DNA of 64,000 nucleotides from Synechococcus sp. PCC 7336 (GTDB lineage: Bacteria; Cyanobacteriota; Cyanobacteriia; Thermostichales; PCC-7336): contig NZ_CM001776.1 in NCBI RefSeq assembly GCF_000332275.1, forward strand, positions 4,400,008-4,464,007, given 5' to 3'. The notes below the pieces were generated by a model. It ran no database searches. It worked only from the letters and a program-made list of their open reading frames with translations, and had not been told where the DNA came from. A program made the translations under genes and the position numbers. Numbering within the stretch: the first letter of the stretch is position 1; each line of letters begins with the position of its first letter. Shown piece after piece: positions 17,728 to 26,305 of the stretch.

Positions 17728-18318
17728 TCAGCCAATGGGACGGCCCCGATACATGAGGCGAGGTTTGGGGGGAGTTTTTGCAACAGCGGCAGAGATAGGC
17801 TTGGTCTCTGAAGTGGGGGGAACTGTTTCTGGAGCTTTTTCTTCAAATGATTGAGGTCGATCGGAGGTAGCCTTTGCAGATTTTCGTTTTGGCAATACGG
17901 CCTCTAACGCGGTGCGATCTAAAGAAATGCTGCTGGTAGAAAGTTCGAGAACCCGCTGCAGAGCACTGCACAGCTCGCTCAAACTGGTGGGATCGGCGAT
18001 TAAGTCCGAGGCTCCTTGCTGTATAGCCCATCGACGCTCCACCTCCGCAATCGGGCGTTCTGCGTGATTGGTCAAGACAATGGGGAGAGTTGGAAATCGA
18101 TCGCGACACTTGCGGCTGACTTCATAGGGATTGAACTGTCCGCTGCTGATATCCAGCAGAACAGCATCGGGAGAAACTCGGCCCAAGAGATCGAGCATGT
18201 CGCCCTCGGTCGTTTCGACAATTGTAGATACCCCTTGCGATGCCAGAGCAGTTTTCCACAACCATTTTTGTTGTTTGGAACTATGAATGACGAGAATCGT
18301 TGTTGCATATTTCGGCAT
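17728..18318 (-). CDS. Atypical receiver-domain protein with YRGRPIG tail
   Basis: 196 residues. Residues 1-125 form a receiver-like domain with the likely phospho-acceptor Asp in AVLLDISSGQ and Thr in IVLTNHA, but the first acidic pair is replaced (ILVIHSSK) and the conserved Lys of K-P is replaced (LIADPTS), so ordinary phosphorylation chemistry is doubtful. A low-complexity linker (~130-185) leads to the terminal motif RLMYRGRPIG, similar to the FRGR tails at 13.2 and 14.0 kb. No output DNA-binding domain is visible. Confidence 0.7.
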   Translation of the reverse strand: MPKYATTILVIHSSKQQKWLWKTALASQGVSTIVETTEGDMLDLLGRVSPDAVLLDISSGQFNPYEVSRKCRDRFPTLPIVLTNHAERPIAEVERRWAIQQGASDLIADPTSLSELCSALQRVLELSTSSISLDRTALEAVLPKRKSAKATSDRPQSFEEKAPETVPPTSETKPISAAVAKTPPKPRLMYRGRPIG

Positions 18319-18612
18319 AGCTCAACCCTGAGAGCAGTTTGCGCCAGACAGTAGAAATTTCAACTTACCCAAAGAAAATCTTGAGTATAACCAATTATTG
18401 CAACATCTAGGTATTTTTTCTGCATCTCACGTCACATTATTGCCCGAGAAAACACTCAAAGCCGTATGAAACCGCATTTGAAGAGATTAAGTTTTTCTCA
18501 TAGAACAATCAATCGTTGGCGAAAACATCAGTATCCGATGGAATGCTCGCACTGCACGGGAGGCTATTGAGGGGCTAACTCGGCTGTAGAGCAAACGATC
18601 CTCAGTCGCGCC
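18319..18612. other. AT-rich intergenic region
   Basis: About 290 bp with no gene on either strand; likely promoter of the minus-strand receiver gene and the 3' region of typA. No clear terminator hairpin. Confidence 0.4.
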
Positions 18613-20430
18613 TTAGCGGCGAGCAGCTTTCAGCTGAGCTTTCCGCAAGCGCACGCATACAGGGGTGACTTCCACCAGTTCGTCCTTGGCAATATACTCT
18701 AATGCCCGCTCCAAACTCATCTCTTCAGGTGCTTGCAAATGGACTAATTCATCGCCAGTAGCAGCACGATGATTGGTGAGCTGCTTTGTTTTACAGACAT
18801 TCAGTTCGATGTCTTGAGGGCGATTGTGTTCGCCCACAATCATGCCGGCATACACTTTAGTCCCCGGAGTAATGAAGAATACACCGCGATCTTCAGCGTT
18901 GCGCAGGGCATAGGTGGTTGAGTCGCCTTGGCTGAAGGAAATCATGACGCCATTGCGTCGCTTTTCAAGTGCTCCCACCATCGGGCGATAGTCTAAAAAG
19001 CTGTGGCTCATGATGCCCTCCCCTTTGGTCACCCGAATAAATTCACTGCGAAAACCAATCAGGCTGCGGGCGGGAATGACGAATTCGAGGTTGGTGCGAC
19101 CATTGCCGGTTACTTGCATGTCCTGCATTTCGGCTTTGCGGGTGCCCAGCCGCTCGATACAGGAGCCACTGGCCTCATCTGGCACATCCATCACTAAATA
19201 TTCGAAGGGTTCGCAGGGCTGTCCGCTGACTTCGCGGAAGATGACGCGGGGTTGAGCCACTTGGAATTCATAGCCTTCTCTGCGCATGTTTTCAATCAAA
19301 ATACCCAGGTGTAATTCACCGCGACCGGAGACTAAGAAGCGATCGGGGGAATCGGTCGGCTCGACCCGCAAGGCCACATTGGTTTCTAATTCGCGCATGA
19401 GGCGATCGCGCAGTTGCCGCGAGGTGACAAAATCCCCCTCTTTGCCGGCAAAGGGGGAATCGTTGACACTAAACAGCATTTGCAGGGTGGGTTCGTCCAC
19501 CGAAATCAGGGGCAATGCTTGGGGATTGTCGGGGCTGGTGAGGGTAAAGCCAATATTGGCATCGGCAAATCCGGCCACAGCCACAATATTGCCTGCTGAA
19601 GCGTCTGCCAATTCAACCCGCGATAGCCCTTCAAACCCGAACAGTTTGCTGACTCGGCCTTTCTGAATGGTGCCGTCGTCTTTTACCATCGCAATGGTTT
19701 CTCCAGCGCGAATGGTGCCGTTGTGGACCTTGCCCACCACGATGCGACCCAAGAAGTCGGAATATTCCAGAGTGGTGACTTGCAACTGCAGGGGCTTGTC
19801 GGGATCGCCAGCGGGGGGCGGAACGTGGGCGATGACGGCATCGAGCAGAGGCTGCATGTCTAACTTGCCGTCGTATTCGTCTGCCAATACCGCATCGAGA
19901 TCGTCTTCTTCTACCACATACCCCTGCATACCTGACGCAAACAGGTAGGGAAATTCGCACTGATCGTCGTCTGCTCCCAATTCGATGAATAGGTCGAGGA
20001 CTTTATCGACGGCGGTCATGGGCTCGGCCCGAGGGCGATCGATTTTATTGACAATGACAATCGGTCGCAGCCCTTTTTCTAATGCCTTGCGCAGCACAAA
20101 CCGCGTTTGGGGCATCGGGCCTTCATTGGCGTCCACCAGCAACAGACAGCCTTCCACCATGCCCAACACCCGCTCCACTTCGCCACCAAAGTCAGCGTGA
20201 CCGGGGGTATCCACAATATTGATCGAGGTATTGCTGTAACGCACAGCGGTATTTTTCGAAAGGATGGTGATGCCCCGCTCTCGCTCGAGATCGTTGGAAT
20301 CCATGACGCAGGTGGGCACCACTTCGCCATCGCGAAATAAGCCAGACTGCTTCAGTAGGGCGTCCACAAGGGTGGTTTTGCCGTGATCGACGTGGGCAAT
20401 AATCGCAACGTTGCGGATGGGGGTAGTCAT
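18613..20430 (-). CDS. typA: Translational GTPase TypA/BipA
   Basis: A 605-residue ribosome-binding GTPase, involved in ribosome assembly and stress and low-temperature growth. G1 [10 protein letters not shown], switch [17 protein letters not shown] for guanine recognition; then EF-G-like domains II, III and V and the TypA-specific C-terminal domain. Full length with a clean ATG. Its upstream region contains the terminator of psb30. Confidence 0.96.
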   Translation of the reverse strand: MTTPIRNVAIIAHVDHGKTTLVDALLKQSGLFRDGEVVPTCVMDSNDLERERGITILSKNTAVRYSNTSINIVDTPGHADFGGEVERVLGMVEGCLLLVDANEGPMPQTRFVLRKALEKGLRPIVIVNKIDRPRAEPMTAVDKVLDLFIELGADDDQCEFPYLFASGMQGYVVEEDDLDAVLADEYDGKLDMQPLLDAVIAHVPPPAGDPDKPLQLQVTTLEYSDFLGRIVVGKVHNGTIRAGETIAMVKDDGTIQKGRVSKLFGFEGLSRVELADASAGNIVAVAGFADANIGFTLTSPDNPQALPLISVDEPTLQMLFSVNDSPFAGKEGDFVTSRQLRDRLMRELETNVALRVEPTDSPDRFLVSGRGELHLGILIENMRREGYEFQVAQPRVIFREVSGQPCEPFEYLVMDVPDEASGSCIERLGTRKAEMQDMQVTGNGRTNLEFVIPARSLIGFRSEFIRVTKGEGIMSHSFLDYRPMVGALEKRRNGVMISFSQGDSTTYALRNAEDRGVFFITPGTKVYAGMIVGEHNRPQDIELNVCKTKQLTNHRAATGDELVHLQAPEEMSLERALEYIAKDELVEVTPVCVRLRKAQLKAARR

Positions 20431-20557
20431 GGGTGGGGGGATCGGGAGTAACGGCTCGATTGCGCCTCGGGCAGGCGGAAAGTAAAAAAACGATAGAAAA
20501 CCTTAACGATTGTAACGTGCCCGACGAGTGTTGTCGTACAGACAGGCAAAATAGCAA

Positions 20558-20578
20558 AGCCCGACTCGGGGTCGGGCT
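20558..20578 (-). terminator. Terminator downstream of psb30
   Basis: An 8-bp stem AGCCCGAC/GTCGGGCT with a 5-base loop; on the minus strand it is followed by TTGCTATTTTG. It lies between psb30 and typA, both on the minus strand, so it likely separates the two transcripts. Confidence 0.7.
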
Positions 20579-20616
20579 AGCAAGCCAAACAAAATTGTCG
20601 ATCCGTCGTTTGTCGA

Positions 20617-20667
20617 TTTACCTCGGTCTTGACATTACCTCGGTCGTGACATTACCTCGGTCGTGAA
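20617..20667. repeat. Three tandem copies of a 17-bp repeat
   Basis: Units of ATTACCTCGGTCGTGAC at 20634-20650 and 20651-20667 (last base A), preceded by a copy with two differences at 20617-20633. They lie in the 3' region of psb30, on its minus-strand transcript. No function recognised. Confidence 0.8.
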
Positions 20668-20710
20668 ACAGGACTGACCCCGTCCATTGGCTGGGATGGA
20701 CCGCGATGCA

Positions 20711-20818
20711 TTACATGTCAGCGCCACGGAAGTACAGAACGAAAATAACCGCAGGACCCGCTAAGAGCACTAAAGCCAACAAGAATAGTTGAATAAAGAC
20801 TTCAAAGTTCCCAAACAT
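20711..20818 (-). CDS. psb30: Photosystem II protein Psb30 (Ycf12)
   Basis: A 35-residue single-helix protein: MFGNFEVFIQLFLLALVLLA then GPAVIFVLYFRGADM. The FEVxxQL start, AGPxVIFxL helix and RG near the C-terminus match Psb30/Ycf12, a peripheral PSII core subunit that stabilises the complex. I start at ATG 20818; upstream in-frame extensions are not conserved. Followed by a terminator ~135 bp downstream. Confidence 0.75.
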   Translation of the reverse strand: MFGNFEVFIQLFLLALVLLAGPAVIFVLYFRGADM

Positions 20819-20935
20819 CGTAAAAGCCCCTTCTGAATTTGATGCGATCGATTGTAACGCAGTTGGCTTCGATCTCGCGAGGCCGCGCAGCTCTCCTCCC
20901 GGCTTGCGACCCAACGCTCCCCCCACGTCGCCATG

Positions 20936-21445
20936 CTACTCAAATAGTCTAAATGGAGAATAGCGGGGAGGAGGACCAACTTCTTGGGTGAGTTCGAAGT
21001 TAATTGCCGACCAGCGATCGCTACTCTCTTCGCTATCGGCCTCGGAACTGAAGCTAACCGGTAGGCCGTAAAGCTGCCACTGACCGTTTCGATAGCGGCG
21101 GGAGGGACTGTTTTCCAAATAGGATTTCAGCAGGCTGCTGTAGCGCTTGGCGATGGTGACCGCCGTCGCTCGCATCCCTTGGGCATGTAGGCGATCGAGT
21201 TCTTCGTGGATTTCAAATCGGATGCCATCCACGTGGGTGTGTTGGCGAAACCAGCGATCGTTCCACAGTCGCCAACGCCGTCCTGATTGTAAGTGGACGA
21301 GTTCTTGAGTTTCTGGCCTAGCTTCGAATGCTCCGTGGCGCTGGCAAAGATACGAATCGGTTAGTGTCAGGGCAGGGATGGTCTGATGACAGTGGGGGCA
21401 CCGAATCTCGGGCCCAAACAGGGGATGGGCAAAACTGACTTCCAT
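20936..21445 (-). CDS. Cyanobacterial conserved protein (TIGR02652-like)
   Basis: A 169-residue soluble protein. A probable zinc-binding pair CPHCH at residues 15-19 is followed by CQRHG about 17 residues later, then a conserved block (RWRLWNDRWFRQHTHVDGIR, FEIHEELDRLHAQGMRATA). It fits a family restricted to cyanobacteria with no known function. I start at ATG 21445 (MEVSFAHPLFGP), where the conserved part begins; the frame is open to 21586. Confidence 0.7.
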   Translation of the reverse strand: MEVSFAHPLFGPEIRCPHCHQTIPALTLTDSYLCQRHGAFEARPETQELVHLQSGRRWRLWNDRWFRQHTHVDGIRFEIHEELDRLHAQGMRATAVTIAKRYSSLLKSYLENSPSRRYRNGQWQLYGLPVSFSSEADSEESSDRWSAINFELTQEVGPPPRYSPFRLFE

Positions 21446-21885
21446 AGTCAACTGCGGTCGAGTAACGGGCTGTAGGGGTGAACGGGCAAAAGCACGAGCT
21501 TTTTTTAAATGTTCGAGCCAAAGGGGGGGTCGAACGAGGTCGCAAGGGTCTAAACAAACTTCCGTACCGACGGCGGGCGATCGCACTTAGCAGCATCAGT
21601 ATACCGAGCTCGTCTGAGCTCTGCTCGCTTGAGGCTGGATCTGGAGTTTTTTGTTACGTTCCTCCATTGCCGCAGTGGATGTGCCTTGCGGCGGCCGGAC
21701 TCCAGACTCCGATCGCCGCAAGGCGATCGATGACAGAGGCAATGACAGTATTTTGCACTTTAGCAGTGAAATCTCTGCAGCCCAGCTCAGAAAATAGTGC
21801 TACTGTAATTTCAGGCAAGGTTAGAGGGTTCTATAACCCTGCTACCAATACTCAATTACCGTTAAGGATTAAGGAGGTGATGCCC
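21446..21885. other. Intergenic leader of the small peptide gene
   Basis: No convincing gene. Just upstream of the small peptide is an inverted repeat AGGGTT-CTAT-AACCCT (21825-21840) and an ideal Shine-Dalgarno AAGGAGGT (21871-21878). Confidence 0.45.
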
Positions 21886-21966
21886 ATGAGTAGTAGTCAT
21901 AAACGCATCTTGGGTCGTCTATCTGCAGTAAGTCGGCTGTGTGCCGGGGCTGTTCTCGCCATTTAA
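21886..21966 (+). CDS. 26-residue peptide, possibly an interrupted lipoprotein signal peptide
   Basis: ATG 21886 lies 7 bases after a perfect AAGGAGGT ribosome-binding site. The peptide MSSSHKRILGRLSAVSRLCA GAVLAI ends at TAA, but the same frame continues LAGCELMLGSS, i.e. a textbook lipobox exactly where the hydrophobic core ends. So it reads as a lipoprotein signal with a stop just before the cleavage site. A strong terminator follows 66 bases later. It may be a broken small-lipoprotein gene, a read-through gene or a real micro-protein. Confidence 0.4.
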   Translation: MSSSHKRILGRLSAVSRLCAGAVLAI

Positions 21967-22032
21967 CTTGCAGGCTGTGAGTTGATGCTGGGTTCCTCCC
22001 GGCAGTCAGACGCAGGAGATTATCCGACTAGA

Positions 22033-22088
22033 CCGCCCCCTCACTGTAATGCCACCGAGCATGCAGTGAGGGGGCGGATAGTTTTTTA
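22033..22088 (+). terminator. Strong rho-independent terminator
   Basis: A perfect 14-bp stem CCGCCCCCTCACTG / CAGTGAGGGGGCGG with a 17-base loop, then ATAGTTTTTTAA. It ends the plus-strand small-peptide transcript. Confidence 0.9.
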
Positions 22089-22092
22089 AAAT

Positions 22093-22127
22093 AGACAAAA
22101 CAGCCAGCCTCGATTTCGAGCTGGCTG
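22093..22127 (-). terminator. Terminator of psbI
   Basis: On the minus strand: CAGCCAGC, then a loop containing TCGAAATCGA, then GCTGGCTG and TTTTGTC. It starts 43 bases after the psbI stop. Confidence 0.8.
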
Positions 22128-22169
22128 CGGTAACGAACTCAAGTGGGGAACAGTTGGCCCGTTCGAGAA

Positions 22170-22286
22170 TTATTCGAGATCGCGGCGCTTGGGGTTGCGG
22201 GCAGGGTCGCTGTTGAGAAAACCAAACACAAACAGGCCCACAAAGAAGATGACAACAGCGTAGACAGTGATTTTCAGTAACAGCAT
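22170..22286 (-). CDS. psbI: Photosystem II reaction center protein I
   Basis: A 38-residue single-helix PSII core subunit next to D1, important for early assembly and dimer stability. [20 protein letters not shown] then [18 protein letters not shown] is nearly the family consensus (FGFLSSDPxRNPxRxDLE). Start ATG 22286. It has its own terminator and stands alone. Confidence 0.96.
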   Translation of the reverse strand: MLLLKITVYAVVIFFVGLFVFGFLNSDPARNPKRRDLE

Positions 22287-22429
22287 GACGTTAAATCGGT
22301 AAACGGTATTGATGGCTGCCATTCGGGCTGTAGAAAACTAGCCCAAACGTTAAGCAACGTGAATTTCTCTAATAGTAACGTGAAATCTTCCCGATCGAAG
22401 AGGGCCGAGAGATTCTTCTTGGCGATTGT

Positions 22430-22999
22430 TTAGGCTGCGGTTAGGGGCACGACATCGCGGGCGTTGAAGCCGTGGGATTGCAGTTCTTGGGTGCGCTGAA
22501 TGTCATTCTCGACCCGATCGACAAATACAATCCCATTGAGGTGATCGATTTCGTGCTGAATGACGCGAGCGAGCAGTCCGTCTGTTTTGAGGCGGTGGGG
22601 GCGACCGCGTTCGTCTTTATAGGTCACGGTGATGCGGGTAGGGCGCTTCACGTTGAGAAAGACTTCGGGGATGCTGAGGCAGCCTTCTTCGCCCAATACA
22701 GCATCGTCGGAGTGCTCGAGAATTTGGGGATTGATCAGCACTAAGGGCTCGGCTTTGGGATCGTCGGGCTTGCAATCCACGACGATGAGACGCTTGTGAA
22801 TCCCCACTTGGGGAGCTGCCAAGCCGATGCCGTCAGAGCTATACATGGTCTGCAGCATTTGTCGGGCCAAGTCGCGAATGCTGTTGTCAATTTTGGAGAC
22901 CCGCTTGGCGGGCTGACGCAGGACGCGATCGCCTAGCGTATGAATATTGAGGGGCGGACGCTTGAGCTTGGTTTTGGGGACGGCTACGGAGGTGGGCAT
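22430..22999 (-). CDS. def: Peptide deformylase
   Basis: Removes the N-formyl group from nascent proteins. The 189-residue type 1B enzyme carries all three motifs: GIGLAAPQVG, EGCLSIPE (metal Cys) and QHEIDHLNG (two metal His and catalytic Glu). Full length, start ATG 22999. Confidence 0.97.
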   Translation of the reverse strand: MPTSVAVPKTKLKRPPLNIHTLGDRVLRQPAKRVSKIDNSIRDLARQMLQTMYSSDGIGLAAPQVGIHKRLIVVDCKPDDPKAEPLVLINPQILEHSDDAVLGEEGCLSIPEVFLNVKRPTRITVTYKDERGRPHRLKTDGLLARVIQHEIDHLNGIVFVDRVENDIQRTQELQSHGFNARDVVPLTAA

Positions 23000-23164
23000 C
23001 GTTGTGCGGAATGATGTAAATTCTAGGATGGTCTGAAATATTTCTTGTTATTTCATCCTAACGAACTTTTGAGATTTAGTCGAAATCACTCCGATGTACT
23101 GCGGTTCGTGTGCTAGAGACTGCAACGCGATCGCTTCCCATCGCTACGGCATCGAACCCAAGCC

Positions 23165-23479
23165 TCAATCCAATTGTTCGTCTGGCGTCGAAGAAGGGGA
23201 TGGGTCAGTCCGCTGTTCTACCGCTTGCTTGAAGCCCAGTACCACCACCACATTCGAGAGGGTCAGAAACGTTTCTGCGCCACCGTGCAGCCAATCGACA
23301 TTGGCTAGCGATGTACCGAATTGGGTTTTGGCCACAATTCCGGCGGGAATGGTGATGGCGACAAACACGAGCAAAAGATAGAAGCCTATCAGAGCGAGGC
23401 GGGGGGTGGAAGGGGTGCGGGTGAGGAAATAGAGAAACAGCAGGTAGGGAAATAGGGAGAGCGCAAATAAACTTTCCAT
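23165..23479 (-). CDS. DUF3593 family membrane protein
   Basis: A 104-residue protein with three predicted membrane helices (SLFALSLFPYLLFLYFL; LALIGFYLLLVFVAITIPAG; FLTLSNVVVVLGF). It lies 14 bp downstream of a DUF2499 gene; this pair is conserved in cyanobacteria and plants, where homologs are plastid proteins of unknown function. Start ATG 23479, where homology begins. Confidence 0.75.
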   Translation of the reverse strand: MESLFALSLFPYLLFLYFLTRTPSTPRLALIGFYLLLVFVAITIPAGIVAKTQFGTSLANVDWLHGGAETFLTLSNVVVVLGFKQAVEQRTDPSPSSTPDEQLD

Positions 23480-23493
23480 GTTTGAGTGAGTTG

Positions 23494-23808
23494 TTAAAGC
23501 GATCGCGAATTGGACTGGCGAGACTGATACCAGATCGACCCTGCGGCGAGGGCGAGGGTGCAGTTTCCCATCAAGGTCAAGCTGGCCTGAAGGGTAACAA
23601 TCCAATCCAGCTCGGGACTGTTATCAAAAAAATGCCAGGTTAAGGCTGACATTGCGCCCGCCAAGGCGGGCAGCATAGCCCAGGCCAACCCCCGCCATGC
23701 CCGCTGCCCAGTCACCGTGGCAAACCGCCAGACCAAGAAGATGGCAGCAATCCATTCCACAACGCTAGCAATATGAATGAACCAAGTGGGTAGCGACAGA
23801 GCGTTCAC
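23494..23808 (-). CDS. DUF2499 family membrane protein
   Basis: 104 residues, three membrane helices (SLPTWFIHIASVVEWIAAIF; MLPALAGAMSALTWHFFDN; LQASLTLMGNCTLALAAG). The opening LSLPTWFIHIASVVEW and WHFFDN are the family hallmarks. First gene of a two-gene operon with the DUF3593 gene; a joint role in the photosynthetic membrane is only inferred from conservation. Confidence 0.78.
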   Translation of the reverse strand: MNALSLPTWFIHIASVVEWIAAIFLVWRFATVTGQRAWRGLAWAMLPALAGAMSALTWHFFDNSPELDWIVTLQASLTLMGNCTLALAAGSIWYQSRQSNSRSL

Positions 23809-23851
23809 GCGAGCGGGTTGAAAGCAACCGTATCAGTCTAGCCCTCGGCGG

Positions 23852-25138
23852 TTAGTTGCAGGCTGGGGGAGAGGCGATCGCCGCAGATTCTGGCACTGAG
23901 GAGACCGACGTTGCCTCAAAAGGCCGATATTGCACAAAATCCCTCGCCTGAATCGGGGTTTTGCCCAAGCCAATCGCGATGTGTAATTGTCGCTGGTGCG
24001 GGTCCAGAATAGCGCTATGGAGCGTCCCCCAGTTATTGACGGCAGCTGAAGTCCACCACGGATCGCAATCGCCCAACGGGTAGTCGGGGGCAATTTGTGC
24101 ATCGGTCATCGCTTGCATCAAGCCATCGACTTCAATGCGGTCGGCCATTGCTACGCTCCAATGACGGAGGCGATCGTAGCGAGATTGAGAGCCTGAAGCC
24201 GTAACGCGGCGATAGAGATTGGTGTGGGTTTGGGCCAGTTGCGGATCGAGATAGTGATTGGAAATTCCCAAGGGTTTGTCCTCCAGGGAAGAGAGGGCGC
24301 GGCGACGACTGGTAAATTCTAGCCGCACTCCGTCTGAGGCATCCGCCAGCATGAGGTTATTGCCTTGGGCGGGAGAATGGCGATCGAAGGCAGACAGCGC
24401 CTCGGAGACAGTGGAGCAGCGATCGAGCAAGAGTCGATAGAGCACCGACACCCCTAAGCCATCCCAATTTTGTTCGTGGGTCTGGGAGGTCATCGATCCC
24501 AAACTCAACCCAGCTTGGTTCATGCCGGTCAACACCCCCACCTGTCCTGCCACGGCAACGCTGACAGTGCTGGCACCGGAGTCGGGCTGGCGGACCAAAA
24601 TCGCCTGAAAGTGGCGCACTAGATCCCCCACGGGACCGTTGTAGTCGAGATTTCGCCCCATCAAAACGCGATCGCCCCGGCCTCTGGCCACTAGAGTGGA
24701 GCAGGCAAACGCCCAACCCAACTCCAATAAATTCAACACATCGTCAAAAAAATTAATCAGCAAAATATCTTTGAGGGGCAATTGAGCGCCATCTGCCACC
24801 CCTTGCAATTCCTGGCGGTAAGGTTCGGGCACCGCTTGCCACAAGTGATAGAGTCGTCCGGGTACGAGGTGGCGATAGAACAGCTTGGCGGGACCTCGGG
24901 CAAATTGGCTAAAAAACTGCTGGGTGAGGGTGCGGATAGGCTCTTTTAACTGATGGCCGTGCTGCCAACCCATTTCGTAGTGGGAGCCGCGCAGGTAGAG
25001 GACGGGAAGACTCCAGTCGGGTGCTTGTAGAGTCTCTTGCCGAGTTTGTTCGGCATCGGGCACTGGTTGAGGGGTCAGCGCGGGGGGAACGGCAGAGGGG
25101 GACTGAACTACATTCCACAACAGCGGCCAAAGGGCCAT
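23852..25138 (-). CDS. C45-type acyltransferase/hydrolase (Ntn-like)
   Basis: A 428-residue protein of the acyl-CoA:6-aminopenicillanate acyltransferase/phospholipase-B-like superfamily, which hydrolyses linear amides after autocatalytic exposure of a nucleophilic Cys. Candidate nucleophile in FACSTLVARG, followed by GRNLDYNGP; GSHYEMGWQHG near residue 55 is the family's N-terminal signature, and GISNHYLD is visible later. A short hydrophobic start could be a signal or anchor. Substrate unknown. It follows the TPR gene by 12 bp, so they are probably an operon. Confidence 0.75.
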   Translation of the reverse strand: MALWPLLWNVVQSPSAVPPALTPQPVPDAEQTRQETLQAPDWSLPVLYLRGSHYEMGWQHGHQLKEPIRTLTQQFFSQFARGPAKLFYRHLVPGRLYHLWQAVPEPYRQELQGVADGAQLPLKDILLINFFDDVLNLLELGWAFACSTLVARGRGDRVLMGRNLDYNGPVGDLVRHFQAILVRQPDSGASTVSVAVAGQVGVLTGMNQAGLSLGSMTSQTHEQNWDGLGVSVLYRLLLDRCSTVSEALSAFDRHSPAQGNNLMLADASDGVRLEFTSRRRALSSLEDKPLGISNHYLDPQLAQTHTNLYRRVTASGSQSRYDRLRHWSVAMADRIEVDGLMQAMTDAQIAPDYPLGDCDPWWTSAAVNNWGTLHSAILDPHQRQLHIAIGLGKTPIQARDFVQYRPFEATSVSSVPESAAIASPPACN

Positions 25139-25150
25139 AGAGCGTTTCTC

Positions 25151-26047
25151 CTACGGAGTTGTTTTAGAATTATCGCCCAAGGATCTCGCTGCTGTTGTAT
25201 CTCCACCTGCACTCTCTAAACCTGTGGCGGTAGTGAGGGCTTTGGCCCGATACTGTTGCGCGAGTTGGTGAATGCGTTTGCGGGTGGAGGAAGGGGCCTT
25301 AGATTCCGCCAAATCGAAGAGTTGGCGGGCAGCCGCCAGATCGATCGCGTCTTTGGGGCCGCTGCTGAGGGCGATCGCCTTTTCGAGGGCGGGTCGGAAA
25401 TCGGCAGGGTTATCGGCCAGCAGGCGATCGTACAAGGCCAGAGCGGCAGGGCGGCGATCGCCATTCAGATAAGTCTTGGCCAATAGGAGAGAGAGATTGA
25501 GCTCCGTCGTCTCGGAGCGATCGCCTGACTTCTGAAGTTGCTGCTCTAAAAAGGCGATGGCCGCGTCTGTGTCGCCCGAGGCCACTTGCGCGCCGATTAA
25601 GTTTTCTAAAATATCGGAGCGTTCGGGATGGCGATCGTAGAGGGCTTGAAAGGTTTTGACAGCCGCTGCGCGATCGCCTGTTTGGAACTGCAATTGTCCT
25701 AACTGCAGGGCCAGTCCCGTACGGTCGGGTTGCAGTGCCATCCACTGTTGCAAAGGGGCGATCGCCTCGTCGATTCGGCCCAATTGCAGTAAGTCATCCG
25801 TCAGCCCCTGCAACGCAGTCAGATTCTCGGGCTCTCTATCTAGCACAATCCGATAGCCAGCCAGCTCGCGTTCTAGCTTCGCAACGGGCAATCCGGTTGC
25901 TGGCAAGTCGTTACGGTTTAATCTCGTTAAGAGGCCGAGGGCTGGGGCCAAGGAAAACCCGACAAATGCCAAAACGGCAATTCCAATCGCAGCTTGGAAG
26001 ATCCAGTTCCGTTTTGAAGGCTTGCCCATCTTGCGCTCCCGAGGCAC
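25151..26047 (-). CDS. Membrane-anchored TPR protein
   Basis: 298 residues: one N-terminal TM helix (AAIGIAVLAFVGFSLAPALG, about 18-37), then at least five TPR-like helical pairs (LQLGQLQFQTGDRAAAVKTF; LAKTYLNGDRRPAALALYD). The TPR part should face away from the cytoplasm as a protein-interaction scaffold. First gene of a likely operon with the C45 hydrolase, 12 bp apart. The start could also be MGKPSKRN, six codons downstream. Confidence 0.75.
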   Translation of the reverse strand: MPRERKMGKPSKRNWIFQAAIGIAVLAFVGFSLAPALGLLTRLNRNDLPATGLPVAKLERELAGYRIVLDREPENLTALQGLTDDLLQLGRIDEAIAPLQQWMALQPDRTGLALQLGQLQFQTGDRAAAVKTFQALYDRHPERSDILENLIGAQVASGDTDAAIAFLEQQLQKSGDRSETTELNLSLLLAKTYLNGDRRPAALALYDRLLADNPADFRPALEKAIALSSGPKDAIDLAAARQLFDLAESKAPSSTRKRIHQLAQQYRAKALTTATGLESAGGDTTAARSLGDNSKTTP

Positions 26048-26305
26048 GATCTGTTGCTCAATCTCAACTCATTGCTGCAAGTTTCATCGATCGCTGCAGC
26101 AGCCCTTAGCGGCATTCCAGTACAAAAGCATTCCATCGAAGCATAACTTCGCGTTTGAAGGGAGGGTCAAGATCAGCTACAACCATAATACCGATGGCAG
26201 CCAGACACGTTTAACGTAACGCCTGCCGCGATCGCCACTCGCCAGACGGTGTTTGCCAATCGGTCTACTCTCTTGCTTGCCGCCAACATTGCCGGAACCC
26301 CTACC

